Notes: generated by a model not told the origin, from the sequence alone. A stretch of 64,000 bases of DNA from Streptomyces albus subsp. albus (GCF_000725885.1 NZ_JODR01000028.1:1-64000), one strand, 5' to 3'; positions 26,479 through 36,979 are shown, counted from the stretch's first letter. Program-made: numbers and translations.

Positions 26479-26560
26479 GCTGCTCACCCCTCCCGATGCG
26501 GCCACCGTTCCTCTCGTCACGGCTCGCCCCGCAGTGCTGGTGTGGGTGAGTGTGGTGCCG

Positions 26561-26639
26561 ATTGGCCCCGCGGAACAGGTCCAATGACGGGGGATTGACC
26601 TTCTCCCGCTGGCAGGCGGGGAGGGTTTCCGGGGCCAAT
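26561..26639 (-). promoter_or_regulatory. inverted ATTGGCCCC / GGGGCCAAT elements upstream of the Usp gene
   Basis: ATTGGCCCC at 26561-26569 and GGGGCCAAT at 26631-26639 are perfect inverted 9-mers. CCAAT at 26581-26585 forms a tighter imperfect palindrome with the first (TTGG.CC...GG.CCAA). The pair lies 80-160 bases upstream of the Usp start and is a candidate operator for a stress regulator; I cannot assign which. Confidence 0.45.
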
Positions 26640-27577
26640 ACGCGGCGCCGGGCGAGCCGTACGCGGCTGGACGAGTGCCCCACGACGGTGACAACGGTGC
26701 GGGCCACGCCCGTCCGGAACACCCGGCATGACCCGGCTCCCGGTCACCCCACGCCCCCGAGGCCCCGCTTCCCCGGCCCTCGTACGAGACCTCCGGCCCC
26801 GGCCCCCAGGCCCCGGGCCCGAGGGGAGCCCGTTCCCCCAGGCCTCCCCTCGGGCACCCCTCCCCAGGGGCCTCCCCATGCGGGACTCCCGTCCCGCGTA
26901 CGCCCCGGACAGCCCCGGGCTCCCCGTGTTGGCCCCCGTGCCGTGCACACCCTCGGGCCACCGGCCACCGGCGCCTCCCCGTGGCAGCCCAGGCCCACCG
27001 GTGCGCCCCCCGTCACCGGACAAGCCCCCCGGGGCCCTCGCCGTACCAACCCCGCCCCCCCCGGGCCGCCCGACGGCCACCGACGTCTTGAGGCCCCTCG
27101 GACAGCACGGGCCTCCCATGCGGGACCCCCGCCCCAGGAATGCCCCCGGCCAGTCCCCCCGGGCCTCCCCGCCCAGGCCCCTTCTCCGACGGAGCCCCGG
27201 GGAAACCTGGGGCTCCCCCGCGAGGCCCCCGCCCGCGCGGGGGCCTCCCCCGTACGGCCCCTCCCCAGGTCGCACCGGAGCGGTACGCCGCCTCCCCAGG
27301 TCCGCCCCGCAGCGCCCGCGGGCCCCCGCTGCCCGGTGCTCCCCCGAGCTCCGGGCCCCGCAGTTCGCCGGGGCTCCCCCGATCCCCGGCGTCCACCGCG
27401 CAGCGCGGCGGTCCCCCGTGCCCCCCCGTCCCGGGCTCCGGGCTACCCCCGGATAGCCCGGCCCCCGTGACCGCCCCCGGCGGTTCCCCCTCGTCCCGGT
27501 GCCGCGCCTGCCGTTCACCGGCTCTCCCCTGCCGGGGCGTGGCACCGGGACGTTCCCCCGTCCCCCCGTTCTCCCCG
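26640..27577. other. C-rich (plus strand) low-complexity spacer of about 1 kb
   Basis: This stretch is dominated by runs of C on the plus strand with CCCCGGGC, GGCCTCCCC and CCCGTACG motifs. An imperfect repeat starting CCCATGCGGGAC occurs near 26876 and again near 27117. Open frames cross it on both strands, one Pro-rich and one Gly/Arg-rich, but neither shows a domain, start context or typical codon pattern. I do not call a gene. Confidence 0.55.
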
Positions 27578-27615
27578 TTGACATGCATCCTGCCGTCGGC
27601 GGCAGGGACCCCGCA

Positions 27616-27645
27616 TTGCCGGATCCCGGCAGAGTTCTCTAGGGT
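27616..27645 (+). promoter_or_regulatory. candidate promoter of the PucR-type regulator
   Basis: TTGCCG at 27616-27621 and TAGGGT at 27640-27645, separated by 18 bases, resemble a housekeeping promoter about 70 bases before the GTG at 27718. A TTGACA also occurs at 27578-27583 without a clear -10. This is a weak call made by eye. Confidence 0.35.
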
Positions 27646-27717
27646 CTGCGTGCCGGGCGGCGTCAAGGAACCGTCAGGACGGCGTCAGAACCGGATCGAG
27701 GAACGACGGGGGTACGG

Positions 27718-28809
27718 GTGAGCGGGGCGACGGGGGTACGGGCGGGCGGGGCGGCCGGGATACCGGAGGCGTATCTGGCCGGGTACGCGGAGATCCTGGC
27801 CGATGTGTGCGCGACGGGACGCAGGCTGACCCGGGACGAACTGGAGACCCGGCGGACGCTGGGTGAGCGTGCCGCCGACGCGGGGCTGGGGCTGCGGGCG
27901 CTGGTCGGCGCCCATCTGGCGGCGGCACGTGCGGCGTGGCCGTCGCTGCCGGGCGACGCCGACAGTCTGCTGGCGGGCATGCAGCAGGCGGTGGACGCGG
28001 TGGCGGAGGGCTACGAGCGTGCGCAGCGGCAGGCGGTCCGGCAGGAGGAGGCCGCGCGGCGGGAGTTCATCGACGACCTGCTGCACGGGCGGAGCGATCT
28101 GGGCCGGCTGGCGGAGCGCGCGGAGCGGTTCGGGCTGCGGCTGGCGCACAGTCACGCGGTGGCGGTGGTCCGCGGTCCGGGTGTGTACGACGAGGGCGAT
28201 CCGGTGGCGCGGCAGGTGGAGCGGGCGCTGATCGCCCGGTTCCACGACCGCGGGATCCTGCTGACCACCAAGGACGGTTGTCTGGTGTGTGTGGTGCCGG
28301 GTGACCAGCCGGAGGTGCTGACGCATTTCGCCAAGCACAGTCATGCGGCGACGGACGGCGGGCAGGTGGCGGTGGGCCGCGCCCAGTCGGGCCCGGGCGG
28401 GGTGGTGCAGTCCTATGAGGAGGCCCTGGGCGTGCTGGATCTGGCCGAGCGGCTGGAGTTGGACGAGCCGGTGCTGTATGCGGCGGATCTGCTGGTCTAT
28501 CCGGTGCTGACCCGGGACCGGCAGGCGATGGCGGATCTGGTGGAGGCGACGCTGGGTCCGCTGACGTCGGCGCGGGGCGGGGCACGACCGCTGCTGGAGA
28601 CGCTGACGGTCTATTTCGACTGCGGCTGCGTGGCGGCCGAGGCGGCGCGGCGGCTGTCGTTGAGCGTGCGGGCCTTCACCTACCGGCTGGCCCGTATCGA
28701 GCAGTTGACGGGGGCGGACCCGACGGACCCGGCACACCGCTACATGCTCCAGACGGCGGTGATCGGGGCGCGGCTGCTGGGCTGGCCGACCACGCCGCTG
28801 GGCTCGTGA
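27718..28809 (+). CDS. PucR/CdaR-type transcriptional regulator
   Basis: GTG 27718 gives 363 residues. The N-terminal ~120 residues are helical (an RsbRD-like region). The middle domain (about 135-250) is GGDEF-like/GAF-like: RLAHSHAVAVVRGPG, GRAQSGPGGVVQSYEEA. The C-terminus (about 295-345) has the PucR helix-turn-helix: LLETLTVYFDCGCVAAEAAR with LSLSVRAFTYRLARIEQLTG. The family activates purine, sugar-acid or proline genes in response to small molecules. The next gene overlaps its stop by four bases (GTGA), so the F420-type protein is cotranscribed. The target genes are unknown. Confidence 0.85.
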   Translation: MSGATGVRAGGAAGIPEAYLAGYAEILADVCATGRRLTRDELETRRTLGERAADAGLGLRALVGAHLAAARAAWPSLPGDADSLLAGMQQAVDAVAEGYERAQRQAVRQEEAARREFIDDLLHGRSDLGRLAERAERFGLRLAHSHAVAVVRGPGVYDEGDPVARQVERALIARFHDRGILLTTKDGCLVCVVPGDQPEVLTHFAKHSHAATDGGQVAVGRAQSGPGGVVQSYEEALGVLDLAERLELDEPVLYAADLLVYPVLTRDRQAMADLVEATLGPLTSARGGARPLLETLTVYFDCGCVAAEAARRLSLSVRAFTYRLARIEQLTGADPTDPAHRYMLQTAVIGARLLGWPTTPLGS

Positions 28810-29258
28810 GCGGGGGCGGTAGCGTGCCGCGCATGGACACAGCGACTCCGCGGACGGGTGAGGACGGTGCGGGCGGCCCGGGTTTCTGGGAGGAGCGCCG
28901 TATCGGTTTCCTCGGCACGCCGCGCCCCGACGGGACGGTGCATCTGGTGCCGGTGGGGGTGACGTACGACCCGGCGACGCGGATCGCACGGGTCATCAGC
29001 AGCCGCTCCAGCAAGAAGGTGCGCAACGTGCTGGCCGCGGGCCCGGCGGGGGCCCGGGTGGCGGTGAGCCAGGCGGAGGGCCGGCGCTGGTGCACGCTGG
29101 AGGGCACGGCGGTGGTGCGGGACGATCCGGAGTCGGTGGCCGACGCGGAGGCGCGCTACACGCGGCGCTACAAGCCGCCGCGGCCGAATCCGGAGCGGGT
29201 CGTCATCGAGATCGTGGTGGACCGCGCGATGGGCACAGCGAAGCCGCCCGGCTGGTGA
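28806..29258 (+). CDS. PPOX-class F420-dependent oxidoreductase-like protein
   Basis: GTG 28806 overlaps the regulator's stop by four bases; ATG 28833 is an alternative that trims nine residues. The 150-residue protein is a split-barrel flavin/deazaflavin-binding fold. It shows FLGTPRPDGTVHLVPVGVTY, VISSRSSKKVRNVLAAG and WCTLEGTAVVRDDPESVADA. This matches PPOX-class F420-dependent families, small enzymes that reduce diverse substrates with F420H2, a cofactor present in actinomycetes. The substrate cannot be told. No signal peptide. Confidence 0.82.
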   Translation: MSGGGSVPRMDTATPRTGEDGAGGPGFWEERRIGFLGTPRPDGTVHLVPVGVTYDPATRIARVISSRSSKKVRNVLAAGPAGARVAVSQAEGRRWCTLEGTAVVRDDPESVADAEARYTRRYKPPRPNPERVVIEIVVDRAMGTAKPPGW

Positions 29259-29501
29259 CCGGCCGGCACGTCCCCGACAGCTGGCATGCCCCCGTATCTG
29301 TCGCAGCCCTGACAGCCGGCACGGCCCCGATCCTCGTCACAGCCCGGCAGCCGCCGCAGCCCCGGCGCCCGGTGCGGCCCCATGACCGGCGGCACCACCG
29401 CGACGCCCGCACCGCCGCGGCACCGACGGCCCCGACCGCCCGGATGACCCGTACCGCCCCATGACCCCGCATGGCCGCAGGTGGCCGGCGCGCCGTGCCG
29501 G

Positions 29502-29876
29502 TCAGCCGTGGAGGGTGGCGGCCACGGCGGCGCCCGCGTAGGCGGCGCCCAGTCCGGCGGGCAGACTGGCCGCCAGGTTGGCCAGCGCGTAGAGGGGGGC
29601 TCCTTGTTCGGCGAGCCGCAGAGTCTCGTAGGAGAACGTCGAGTAGGTGCTGAGCGCCCCGCACAGTCCGGTGCCGAGCAGCAGTTGGAGGTGCGGGGAG
29701 GCGGCGCCGCCCGCGGCGGCGCCGGTGATCAGGCCGAGGAGCAGGCTGGCGGTCACGTTCACCACGAAGGTGCCCCAGGGGAAGAGGGCGTCGTGCCGGG
29801 ACTGGACGGCCCGGTCGGTCAGATAGCGCAGGGGCGCTCCGACGGCGGCGCCCGCGGCGACGAGTAGCCAGTTCAC
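29502..29876 (-). CDS. crcB: CrcB/Fluc fluoride channel subunit (second copy of the operon)
   Basis: GTG 29876 overlaps the DUF190 stop. The 124-residue protein has four hydrophobic helices, [12 protein letters not shown] in helix 1, the [17 protein letters not shown] motif and [15 protein letters not shown] with the Phe-box/polar track. Fluc proteins are dual-topology dimers that let toxic fluoride leave the cell. A related subunit is encoded two genes upstream (30250-30777). Where two copies occur together the channel is often a heterodimer. The 243 bases between its stop and the oxidoreductase gene hold no visible gene. Confidence 0.92.
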   Translation of the reverse strand: MNWLLVAAGAAVGAPLRYLTDRAVQSRHDALFPWGTFVVNVTASLLLGLITGAAAGGAASPHLQLLLGTGLCGALSTYSTFSYETLRLAEQGAPLYALANLAASLPAGLGAAYAGAAVAATLHG

Positions 29877-30253
29877 TGTGGTGCGTCCCCCTCTTCCTGT
29901 CCTGTCCGGTCCCGGTGGCGGACGACCCGTACCGGATCGAGCAGCACCAGTGCGTCACGGGTGAGTTCGGCGATGTCCGCGACGAACGCCTCGATGCGTG
30001 CGGCCTCGTCCACGATGACGACGGCCACGGGCAGGTTCTCGGCGAGCGAGAGCAGCCGGGTCGTGTGGACGAGGGCGGAGGCGCCGAAGCCCTCGGTGCC
30101 GCGGAAGACACTGGCGCCGGCGAGCCGGGCGGCGTGGGCGCGGTTCACGATCTCGGCGTAGGCGGGTTTGTGGTGGTGACGGTCGTCCTCGCCGAGCAGC
30201 ACGGTCAGCCGCAGGGCTTCGGTGGTCTCGAAGGGCGCGTGGGTGGGGGTCAT
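29873..30253 (-). CDS. DUF190 protein of the fluoride-export operon
   Basis: The 126-residue protein starts at ATG 30253, overlapping the upstream crcB stop, and its own stop overlaps the downstream crcB start. Text such as [28 protein letters not shown] and [19 protein letters not shown] is typical of DUF190, a ferredoxin-like PII-resembling fold. DUF190 genes occur repeatedly beside crcB, so it may regulate or gate the channel; this is inferred from context. It is soluble with no signal peptide. Confidence 0.88.
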   Translation of the reverse strand: MTPTHAPFETTEALRLTVLLGEDDRHHHKPAYAEIVNRAHAARLAGASVFRGTEGFGASALVHTTRLLSLAENLPVAVVIVDEAARIEAFVADIAELTRDALVLLDPVRVVRHRDRTGQEEGDAPQ

Positions 30254-30777
30254 GGCCGCCTCCGTGCGATCAGCCGGCGGGTGAGGGTGGCGGTGAGCCA
30301 GACGGCGGCCAGGGCCGTGGCCGGGGTGAGGGCGAGGACGCCGAGGGCGAGGCCGGGCCGGTGCTCTTCCAACAGTCCGCGGATGTCCACGGCGTAGGTG
30401 GAGAAGGTGGTGTAACCGCCCAGTACGCCGGTGCCGAAGAAGGGGCGGACCAGCCGGTGTGCGGCCCATGCGTCGGTGAGGAGCACCATGAAGGCGCCCA
30501 TGAGGGCGCACCCGGTGACGTTGACGAGGAGGATGGTCCAGGGGAAGGTGCCGGCGGGCGTGGGCCACAGCAGGGTGGCGGCGTAACGGGCCCAGGCGCC
30601 GAGGATTCCGCCGAGGGCGACGACGGCGAGGACGGGCCCCTGGTCCCGCCACCACCGCGCCCGCGATCGAACACCTGGCCGAAAAGCGGGTTCTGGGCCG
30701 AGGCCGGGATCGACGGACCCGGCCGCCGCGTCCTGCCGGTAAGGGTCTTCCTCCCGGGGCCGGGGAAGTCGCTCCAC
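30250..30777 (-). CDS. crcB: CrcB/Fluc fluoride channel subunit with an N-terminal extension
   Basis: GTG 30777 has TAGGAG seven bases upstream. The 175-residue protein has about 45 charged residues before the four-helix Fluc domain. [36 protein letters not shown] and [19 protein letters not shown] carry the Asn and the Phe/Thr track of the family. It is the first gene of crcB-DUF190-crcB, all chained by four-base overlaps. It differs from the second copy in its tail, consistent with a heterodimeric pair. I looked for a fluoride riboswitch upstream and found no convincing match. Confidence 0.92.
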   Translation of the reverse strand: MERLPRPREEDPYRQDAAAGSVDPGLGPEPAFRPGVRSRARWWRDQGPVLAVVALGGILGAWARYAATLLWPTPAGTFPWTILLVNVTGCALMGAFMVLLTDAWAAHRLVRPFFGTGVLGGYTTFSTYAVDIRGLLEEHRPGLALGVLALTPATALAAVWLTATLTRRLIARRRP

Positions 30778-31973
<1,196 letters not shown>

Positions 31974-31998
31974 CGCCGCTGAGCTCGCCCGCAGGACC

Positions 31999-32040
31999 GC
32001 CATGGCCCGCGCCTCTTCCCCCGAGGGCGCGGGCCATGGC
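31999..32040 (+). terminator. terminator of rpfA
   Basis: GCCATGGCCCGCGCC at 31999-32013 pairs perfectly with 32026-32040 around a 12-base C-rich loop, followed by TCTTTCC. It lies 26 bases after the rpfA stop. Confidence 0.88.
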
Positions 32041-32149
32041 TCTTTCCGTCCCCGGGCCCCGGACCGGCCACGGCCGTACCGCTCCGGGCTCCGGTCGTGT
32101 ACGTGTCAGCCGGCGCGCTGTGCGCGGCCGATGACGGCGGCCGGGCCCA

Positions 32150-35100
32150 TCACCCGGTGCGGGTCCAGCCCGGGGCCAGCTCGTCCAGCAGTGCGGCGGT
32201 GCGGGGGGACACCCCGCGCTCGGGGCCGTGCAGGGCGGCGCCGCGCTCCACCACCCACCGCACCGCAGCATCCAGCTCCCCGGCATCCTCCGTGGCGTGC
32301 GCGGCGCGTACGAGTTCGTCCCACAGCCGCTCGTCGTCGGGTGCGGTGCGCAGCGCGGCCCGTACCGCCTCCACCGCCGCGTCCGGGTCCTGCGCCCGCA
32401 GATGCTCGGCGGCCAGCGCCAGCCCCAGGTCGGCGACCAGCAGCGGGTGCTGGGCCTCGGCGACGTGGTGGGCCAGCCAGCCGTAGCGTCCCTCCGGGCG
32501 GTCGGCGAGCAGGGGGCCGCGTGCCAGGGAGAGGGCGTCGGCGAGCTGGGCGCGGCGCAGCCGCGGCGCGAGCCTGGCGCCGCGTTCCCCGGTGCAGCCG
32601 TGGTGCAGGGTGCGCAGCACGTCCCAGTCACAGACGACGGAGGGCCGCAGGGCGAGCCGCCCGTCGGCGCCGGTGACCAGCCGCGGGGTGCCGTCGGTCT
32701 CGATGCCCAGCCAGTCCCGGAGCCGGTCGACCAGCGCGTCCCGCACGTCGTCCGTGACCCCCTTCGGCCACAGGGCGGAGGCCAGCACACGGGGGTGCAC
32801 GCCGTCCCGGTTGAGGAGGAGCAGCGCCAGTGCCTCGTGGAGCAGGGCGCTGCGGGACTCCTCGGGCGCCTCGACGCCGGTGACGTCGAAGTCGCCCATG
32901 AGGCGGGCGTAGACCGCGGGGCGTCCGCTCTCGCTCAGGTCGACGCGGAATCCGGGCCCCTCGCCGTCCCCCGTCCCGGTCTCGTCGGCGTCGGCGAACA
33001 GTGCGACCACGGCCGCACGCAGCTCCTCGGGCAGCAGCTGGGCGCGCACTTCCAGTCCCATCCGCCGGGCGGCGAGCGTCCCCTCCTCGTCGATCTCGAA
33101 CTCCCACACGACGCTGGGCAGCCGGCCGCCGGGCACCCCGACGACGAAGCCGTCACGTGCCCCCTCGCCGCCGGTGGTGAGGGCGGCGAGCCGGTGCGCC
33201 TCCTCGTCGGTGGGCTCGGCGCCGATCAGCACGACCTGCGAGGTGTCGCCGCGGCGCGGAACGGCCCCGCCCTCCCGCTCCCGCAGCAGTGCGGCCACAT
33301 CGGGAAGGTGCCGGACGCGGTCGGGGGCGAGGGCGGTCAGTTCCGCGCCGAAGCCGACGAGGGTCAGGCCCAGGCCCTTCGACCAGCTGCCGGTGGCGAG
33401 TTCGGCGGCGATCGAGGCGAGGACCGCCTCACGCGCCGCGGCGTCCCCGGCGACCGACACCAGTCCGGGTACGGACTCCAGATTGAGCAGCAGCCGGGCC
33501 TCGCCGCGCAGCCCGAGGCTGACCAGCGCCGGATAGGGCGGGGGTGCCTCGGTGTCCACGTCGATCCGGGTGTGGGCGCGCTGGATCGTCCAGAAGGTGG
33601 CGCTCTGTCCGAACCGCCAGGGCGCGGGCGGCGCTCCGGCCTCCTCGGCGAGCTGGAGGTGCAGGTCCTGGCCGGTCAGCCAGGCCGCGTAGACGACGGG
33701 CAGCGGCCGGCCGGCCTCGGCGAGGTCCTCGGCCAGTCCGCGCAGCGCCCGGTCGAGGAAGCGGACGGCGCCCGGGTCGGCACCGGCCAGCAGTGCTTCC
33801 TGGGCGCGGGCCGCCGGATCGGAGGGCGGTGCGAAGTCGTCGGCGGGTGCGCGCCGGGCGCCGCCGGTGACCGCCCGCCACAGTGCCGCGCGCCGCCTGC
33901 TGCCCAGCGCGGCCAGCAGCCCGGCAGCGAGCAGGGGCGCGCCGATCAGCGCTTCGGGCAGCCCGACGGGACCGGGCGCACCGCCCTCGTCGGCCGCGGC
34001 CTGTCCGGACCGGTCGAGCCGGTTGCCGCCGTCGGCCCCGGGGGTGTCCGCGTGCGCGAGGTCCGAGGGCGTGTCGTCGCCGCCCCCGCCCTTGCCGTCG
34101 TCCGCCGTACCTTCCCGGCCGCTGCCGCGGGTGCCGCCGGGGTGGCCGCCGTGGTCCTCGCCGCCGCGCGGGTGGGACGGGGTGGCGGAGTCGTCGGTGT
34201 CCGGGCGGCTGCCGCCGTCGTCCGGGGTGTCCGCGTCGTCGCCGGTGGCGCCCGGCCGGATGTCGTCGGGCTGGGCGATGCCCGGCCCGGGGAGCCCGTC
34301 GTCGTCGGTGCCGTCGGTGCCGTCGATTGTGTCGCCGGTGTCGTCGCGGCCGGCGCTGTCGGGGCGGGTGGACTGCCCGTCGGCCGAGGTCTCGGGGACG
34401 GAGGGCGCCTGCCGGTCGGGGGCGTGCTCGTCGGGGGCGACCTCCACCGTCTCCCCCGGGCCGTTCCCGTCCGGACCGGTGTCCTCCGTCGTGGAGTCGC
34501 CGCCCGGGGACGCGCTGTCCTCCTCCCGGGGGTCCTGCCGGGCGTCGTCCTGCGGCAGGTCCCGGTCCGGCTGGAGCGCGGGGCGGTCGGTGCTGTTCTC
34601 CCGGGTGTCGTTCCGGGTGTCGTCCTGCGTCAGCTCCCGGTCCGGCTGGAGGGCCGGGCGGTCGGTGCTGCTGCTGTCCGGGACGCTCGGCTGCTCGTCC
34701 GGCTGGTCGGAGGGGTCGGACGGGCCGGCCTCCGACGGCTTCGGCTGCTCCGCGCGGTCGGGGCTGTCGGAGTGGTCGGAGTGGTCGGTGCCGTCCGGGA
34801 CGGCGGTCCCGTCGGGGACGGAGACGTCTTCCTCGTCAGGGCCCGGCCCCCGCTCCGCCTCGTCCCGGCGGTCCTCCTGCCGCTGCTGCCGCCCGTCCTG
34901 CTTCCCGTCGTCCTGCTTCCCGTCGCCCTGCCCGTCCTGCTGCCGGTCCGGCCCGTCGGGCTGCGACGGCCGGGCCGGGCTCTCCTGCCGACCGCCGTCC
35001 CCGGCGTCGTGGCCGCCGCCCTGGGACCGGTAGCGCTCGTACTCGGCCCGCTCCTGCGCGTCGAGCCGGTCCGTGTCGTCGGGCATCTCCACCAGTTCGC

Positions 35101-36001
35101 CGCCGTGCGCGTCGGCGGGCATCTCCATGATCCAGCCGGGCCGGATGAGGCTGGCCTCCGACAACCGGGAGCCGTCGGGCTGTGCACGGTCCTTGTTGAG
35201 GCGGTAGATCTCCTTGTAGCGGCGGCCGTCGCCCAGATGCCGCTCGGCGATCTCCCACAGGGAGTCGTGGTGGCGGCCCTCCGGGGGCTGGATCCGGTAG
35301 AACTTCGTGCCGGCGGAGGTGTGTCCGGCCGGGGAGACGTCGTTGCCCGCTGACGCCTGCCGTACCGTTCCGGCGCCGTCGGCCGCGGCGACGAGCGCGG
35401 TGCCCGGGCCGGAAGCACCCATGGTGCCCGGCCCGGTCCCGTCTGCGCGGTCCGCGCCGGGCGGTGCCTGCCGTTCGCCGGGGGTGAGCGCGGCGGCGGC
35501 GACCGTCATGGACGGCTGGTGGGGCTGGACGGCGTGCCCCAGCTGGGACAGGCCCGGGGCGAAGCTCGCCGTGCTGGAGCCCAGCAGCAGGAGAGCTGCC
35601 ACCAGTTGCCGGGCCAGCAGTTGGCTGGGGCCCGCGCCGGGCACCCGGGCGGGCAGGCCCACGCCGGAGACGGCGGCCTTCACCTCGACCAGCACGCAGG
35701 CGGTGAACTGCGCCCAGGCGAGCCACACCACGACCGTCAGCACATCGACGAAGGTGCCGACGCCCACCTCGTCCCGCAGCATGTCCCAGTCGGGCATCCG
35801 GCGGGGCAGCGGCCAGCCCATGACGGAGGCCAGCGCCAGGGGTACGCCGACGACGAGCGCGGCCAGCGCCACGAACGCGCAGAACGCCTTGACGATGTCG
35901 CCGGCCGTGCGCCGGGTGCGTACGGGGACGGGCGTGCGGGAGCGCGAGCGGGGCCCGGACCCGCCGGGGGCCGGTGCCGGTGTCGGACTGCGGCGCGCCA
36001 T
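32150..36001 (-). CDS. giant membrane protein with LysM and BTAD-type C-terminal domain
   Basis: The 1283-residue protein starts at ATG 36001. Three hydrophobic segments lie near 35-60, 83-105 and 130-150. A LysM-like domain (about 238-292) has YRIQPPEGRHHDSLWEIAERH and YKEIYRLNKDR. An Asp/Pro/Ser/Gln-rich stretch of about 380 residues follows, including a duplicated STDRPALQPDR block, then a further membrane segment near 680-705. The cytosolic part contains RVDLSESGRPAVYARLMGDFDV and a C-terminal BTAD-like helical region (about 1030-1283) with ALWPKGVTDDVRDALVDRLR, resembling SARP-type winged-helix plus TPR architecture. Last gene of the Tad pilus operon, 70 bases after a TadG-like gene. It may link wall or pilus state to regulation; the role is unproven. 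Confidence 0.8.
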   Translation of the reverse strand: MARRSPTPAPAPGGSGPRSRSRTPVPVRTRRTAGDIVKAFCAFVALAALVVGVPLALASVMGWPLPRRMPDWDMLRDEVGVGTFVDVLTVVVWLAWAQFTACVLVEVKAAVSGVGLPARVPGAGPSQLLARQLVAALLLLGSSTASFAPGLSQLGHAVQPHQPSMTVAAAALTPGERQAPPGADRADGTGPGTMGASGPGTALVAAADGAGTVRQASAGNDVSPAGHTSAGTKFYRIQPPEGRHHDSLWEIAERHLGDGRRYKEIYRLNKDRAQPDGSRLSEASLIRPGWIMEMPADAHGGELVEMPDDTDRLDAQERAEYERYRSQGGGHDAGDGGRQESPARPSQPDGPDRQQDGQGDGKQDDGKQDGRQQRQEDRRDEAERGPGPDEEDVSVPDGTAVPDGTDHSDHSDSPDRAEQPKPSEAGPSDPSDQPDEQPSVPDSSSTDRPALQPDRELTQDDTRNDTRENSTDRPALQPDRDLPQDDARQDPREEDSASPGGDSTTEDTGPDGNGPGETVEVAPDEHAPDRQAPSVPETSADGQSTRPDSAGRDDTGDTIDGTDGTDDDGLPGPGIAQPDDIRPGATGDDADTPDDGGSRPDTDDSATPSHPRGGEDHGGHPGGTRGSGREGTADDGKGGGGDDTPSDLAHADTPGADGGNRLDRSGQAAADEGGAPGPVGLPEALIGAPLLAAGLLAALGSRRRAALWRAVTGGARRAPADDFAPPSDPAARAQEALLAGADPGAVRFLDRALRGLAEDLAEAGRPLPVVYAAWLTGQDLHLQLAEEAGAPPAPWRFGQSATFWTIQRAHTRIDVDTEAPPPYPALVSLGLRGEARLLLNLESVPGLVSVAGDAAAREAVLASIAAELATGSWSKGLGLTLVGFGAELTALAPDRVRHLPDVAALLREREGGAVPRRGDTSQVVLIGAEPTDEEAHRLAALTTGGEGARDGFVVGVPGGRLPSVVWEFEIDEEGTLAARRMGLEVRAQLLPEELRAAVVALFADADETGTGDGEGPGFRVDLSESGRPAVYARLMGDFDVTGVEAPEESRSALLHEALALLLLNRDGVHPRVLASALWPKGVTDDVRDALVDRLRDWLGIETDGTPRLVTGADGRLALRPSVVCDWDVLRTLHHGCTGERGARLAPRLRRAQLADALSLARGPLLADRPEGRYGWLAHHVAEAQHPLLVADLGLALAAEHLRAQDPDAAVEAVRAALRTAPDDERLWDELVRAAHATEDAGELDAAVRWVVERGAALHGPERGVSPRTAALLDELAPGWTRTG

Positions 36002-36071
36002 CTCGTGTGCTCCTGTGGTGAGAAGTGCGGTCGGGAAGAGGGTCGGGGGCGGGCGGGGCCGGGGCGGCCGG

Positions 36072-36530
36072 TCAGCCGGTCACGGACTCCGCGGTGGCCG
36101 TGCCGTGCACGGTGAGCGGTGCACTGTAGAACAGCCCCGTCAGGACGGGCCGGTAGGTGAGCCGGATGCGGACCTCCACCTGTTGGGCGCTGGCGGACAC
36201 GCAGCCGGAGGCGTTGACGTCCGCGGTCGTCAGCCCGGAGCGGGAGGCGAACTCGGCGACCCGCTCGGGGCAGTGCTCGTAGTTGATGGGCGCGTTGCGG
36301 CCCTCGCTGGCACGCAGGGCTTCCTCGTCGATGTCCTGCGCGGCGTAGCGGGCGGCCTGTTCGGCGATGTCGGCGGCGCGTTCCCGCTGCGAGATGGACA
36401 GCCCGCCGTCCACCACGAAGGCGGCCAGCACCATGAACAGCAGCGCGAACATGATGACGGCGGCGGCGCCCGAACCGCGCTCGTCGCAGGCGGCGTACCG
36501 GTCGCGCAGCAGGGCCCGCACCCGGCTCAT
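36072..36530 (-). CDS. TadG/Rv3654c-like pilus-associated protein
   Basis: The 152-residue protein starts at ATG 36530, overlapping the upstream TadE stop. A short basic N-terminus precedes DERGSGAAAVIMFALLFMVLAAFVVDGG, the single helix of 'pilus assembly TadG-like' proteins (Flp-type cleavage context without the usual Glu). The extracellular part carries two Cys and beta-rich text. It is probably an inner-membrane minor pseudopilin of the Tad apparatus. The giant LysM/BTAD gene follows after 70 bases. Confidence 0.82.
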   Translation of the reverse strand: MSRVRALLRDRYAACDERGSGAAAVIMFALLFMVLAAFVVDGGLSISQRERAADIAEQAARYAAQDIDEEALRASEGRNAPINYEHCPERVAEFASRSGLTTADVNASGCVSASAQQVEVRIRLTYRPVLTGLFYSAPLTVHGTATAESVTG

Positions 36531-36976
36531 CCGGTCCTCCGGTAGGGGTCGATGGGGGAGCTGGAGCGGCCGGTGAGGGTCTTGGCGATGTCGAGGCCGA
36601 CCAGGTCCAGGCCGCGCACCCGGCAGCTGACCTCGACGGTGAAGTACCCGCCCGAGTGGTACTCGCTGCCCGCGTCCCGCACGGTGGCGGGGCCCGCGCA
36701 GGTGCCCTTGAGGGAGGCCCGCGCCGCCTGCTGGGCCGCGGCCAGCGCCGCGGCGTGGTCCCCGTGCTGGAGGGAGCCGGCGCGTGCGGCGTCCCTGGCC
36801 GCGCCGTCCACCGCGCCGCGCCCGTCCACGAGCTGTCCGAAGGCGACGAGGACGAGGATGAAGAGCATCATCACGGGCGCGAGGATGACCACTTCGATGG
36901 TGGACAGCCCCGACTCGTCGAAGCGCCGCCGCTCCGGGGCCGCGACCGCGGCGCGGGGCCGCCTTACCGCCGTCAC
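36527..36976 (-). CDS. TadE-family minor pseudopilin
   Basis: GTG 36976 gives 149 residues. DESGLSTIEVVILAPVMMLFI carries the prepilin-like G-x-S-x2-E motif followed by one hydrophobic helix, the hallmark of TadE. The C-terminal part (two Cys, beta-rich) should be extracytoplasmic. TadE proteins are processed by a prepilin peptidase and needed for Flp pilus assembly. The start lies three bases before the upstream TadE-like stop and the end overlaps the TadG-like start by four bases. Confidence 0.88.
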   Translation of the reverse strand: MTAVRRPRAAVAAPERRRFDESGLSTIEVVILAPVMMLFILVLVAFGQLVDGRGAVDGAARDAARAGSLQHGDHAAALAAAQQAARASLKGTCAGPATVRDAGSEYHSGGYFTVEVSCRVRGLDLVGLDIAKTLTGRSSSPIDPYRRTG

Positions 36977-36979
36977 CGC

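Noticed and set aside
26517..27584. Long Gly/Arg-rich minus-strand frame and the matching Pro-rich plus-strand frames
   Set aside because: Composition follows the C-skew of the DNA, with no domain, no ribosome site and no cysteine or hydrophobic pattern.
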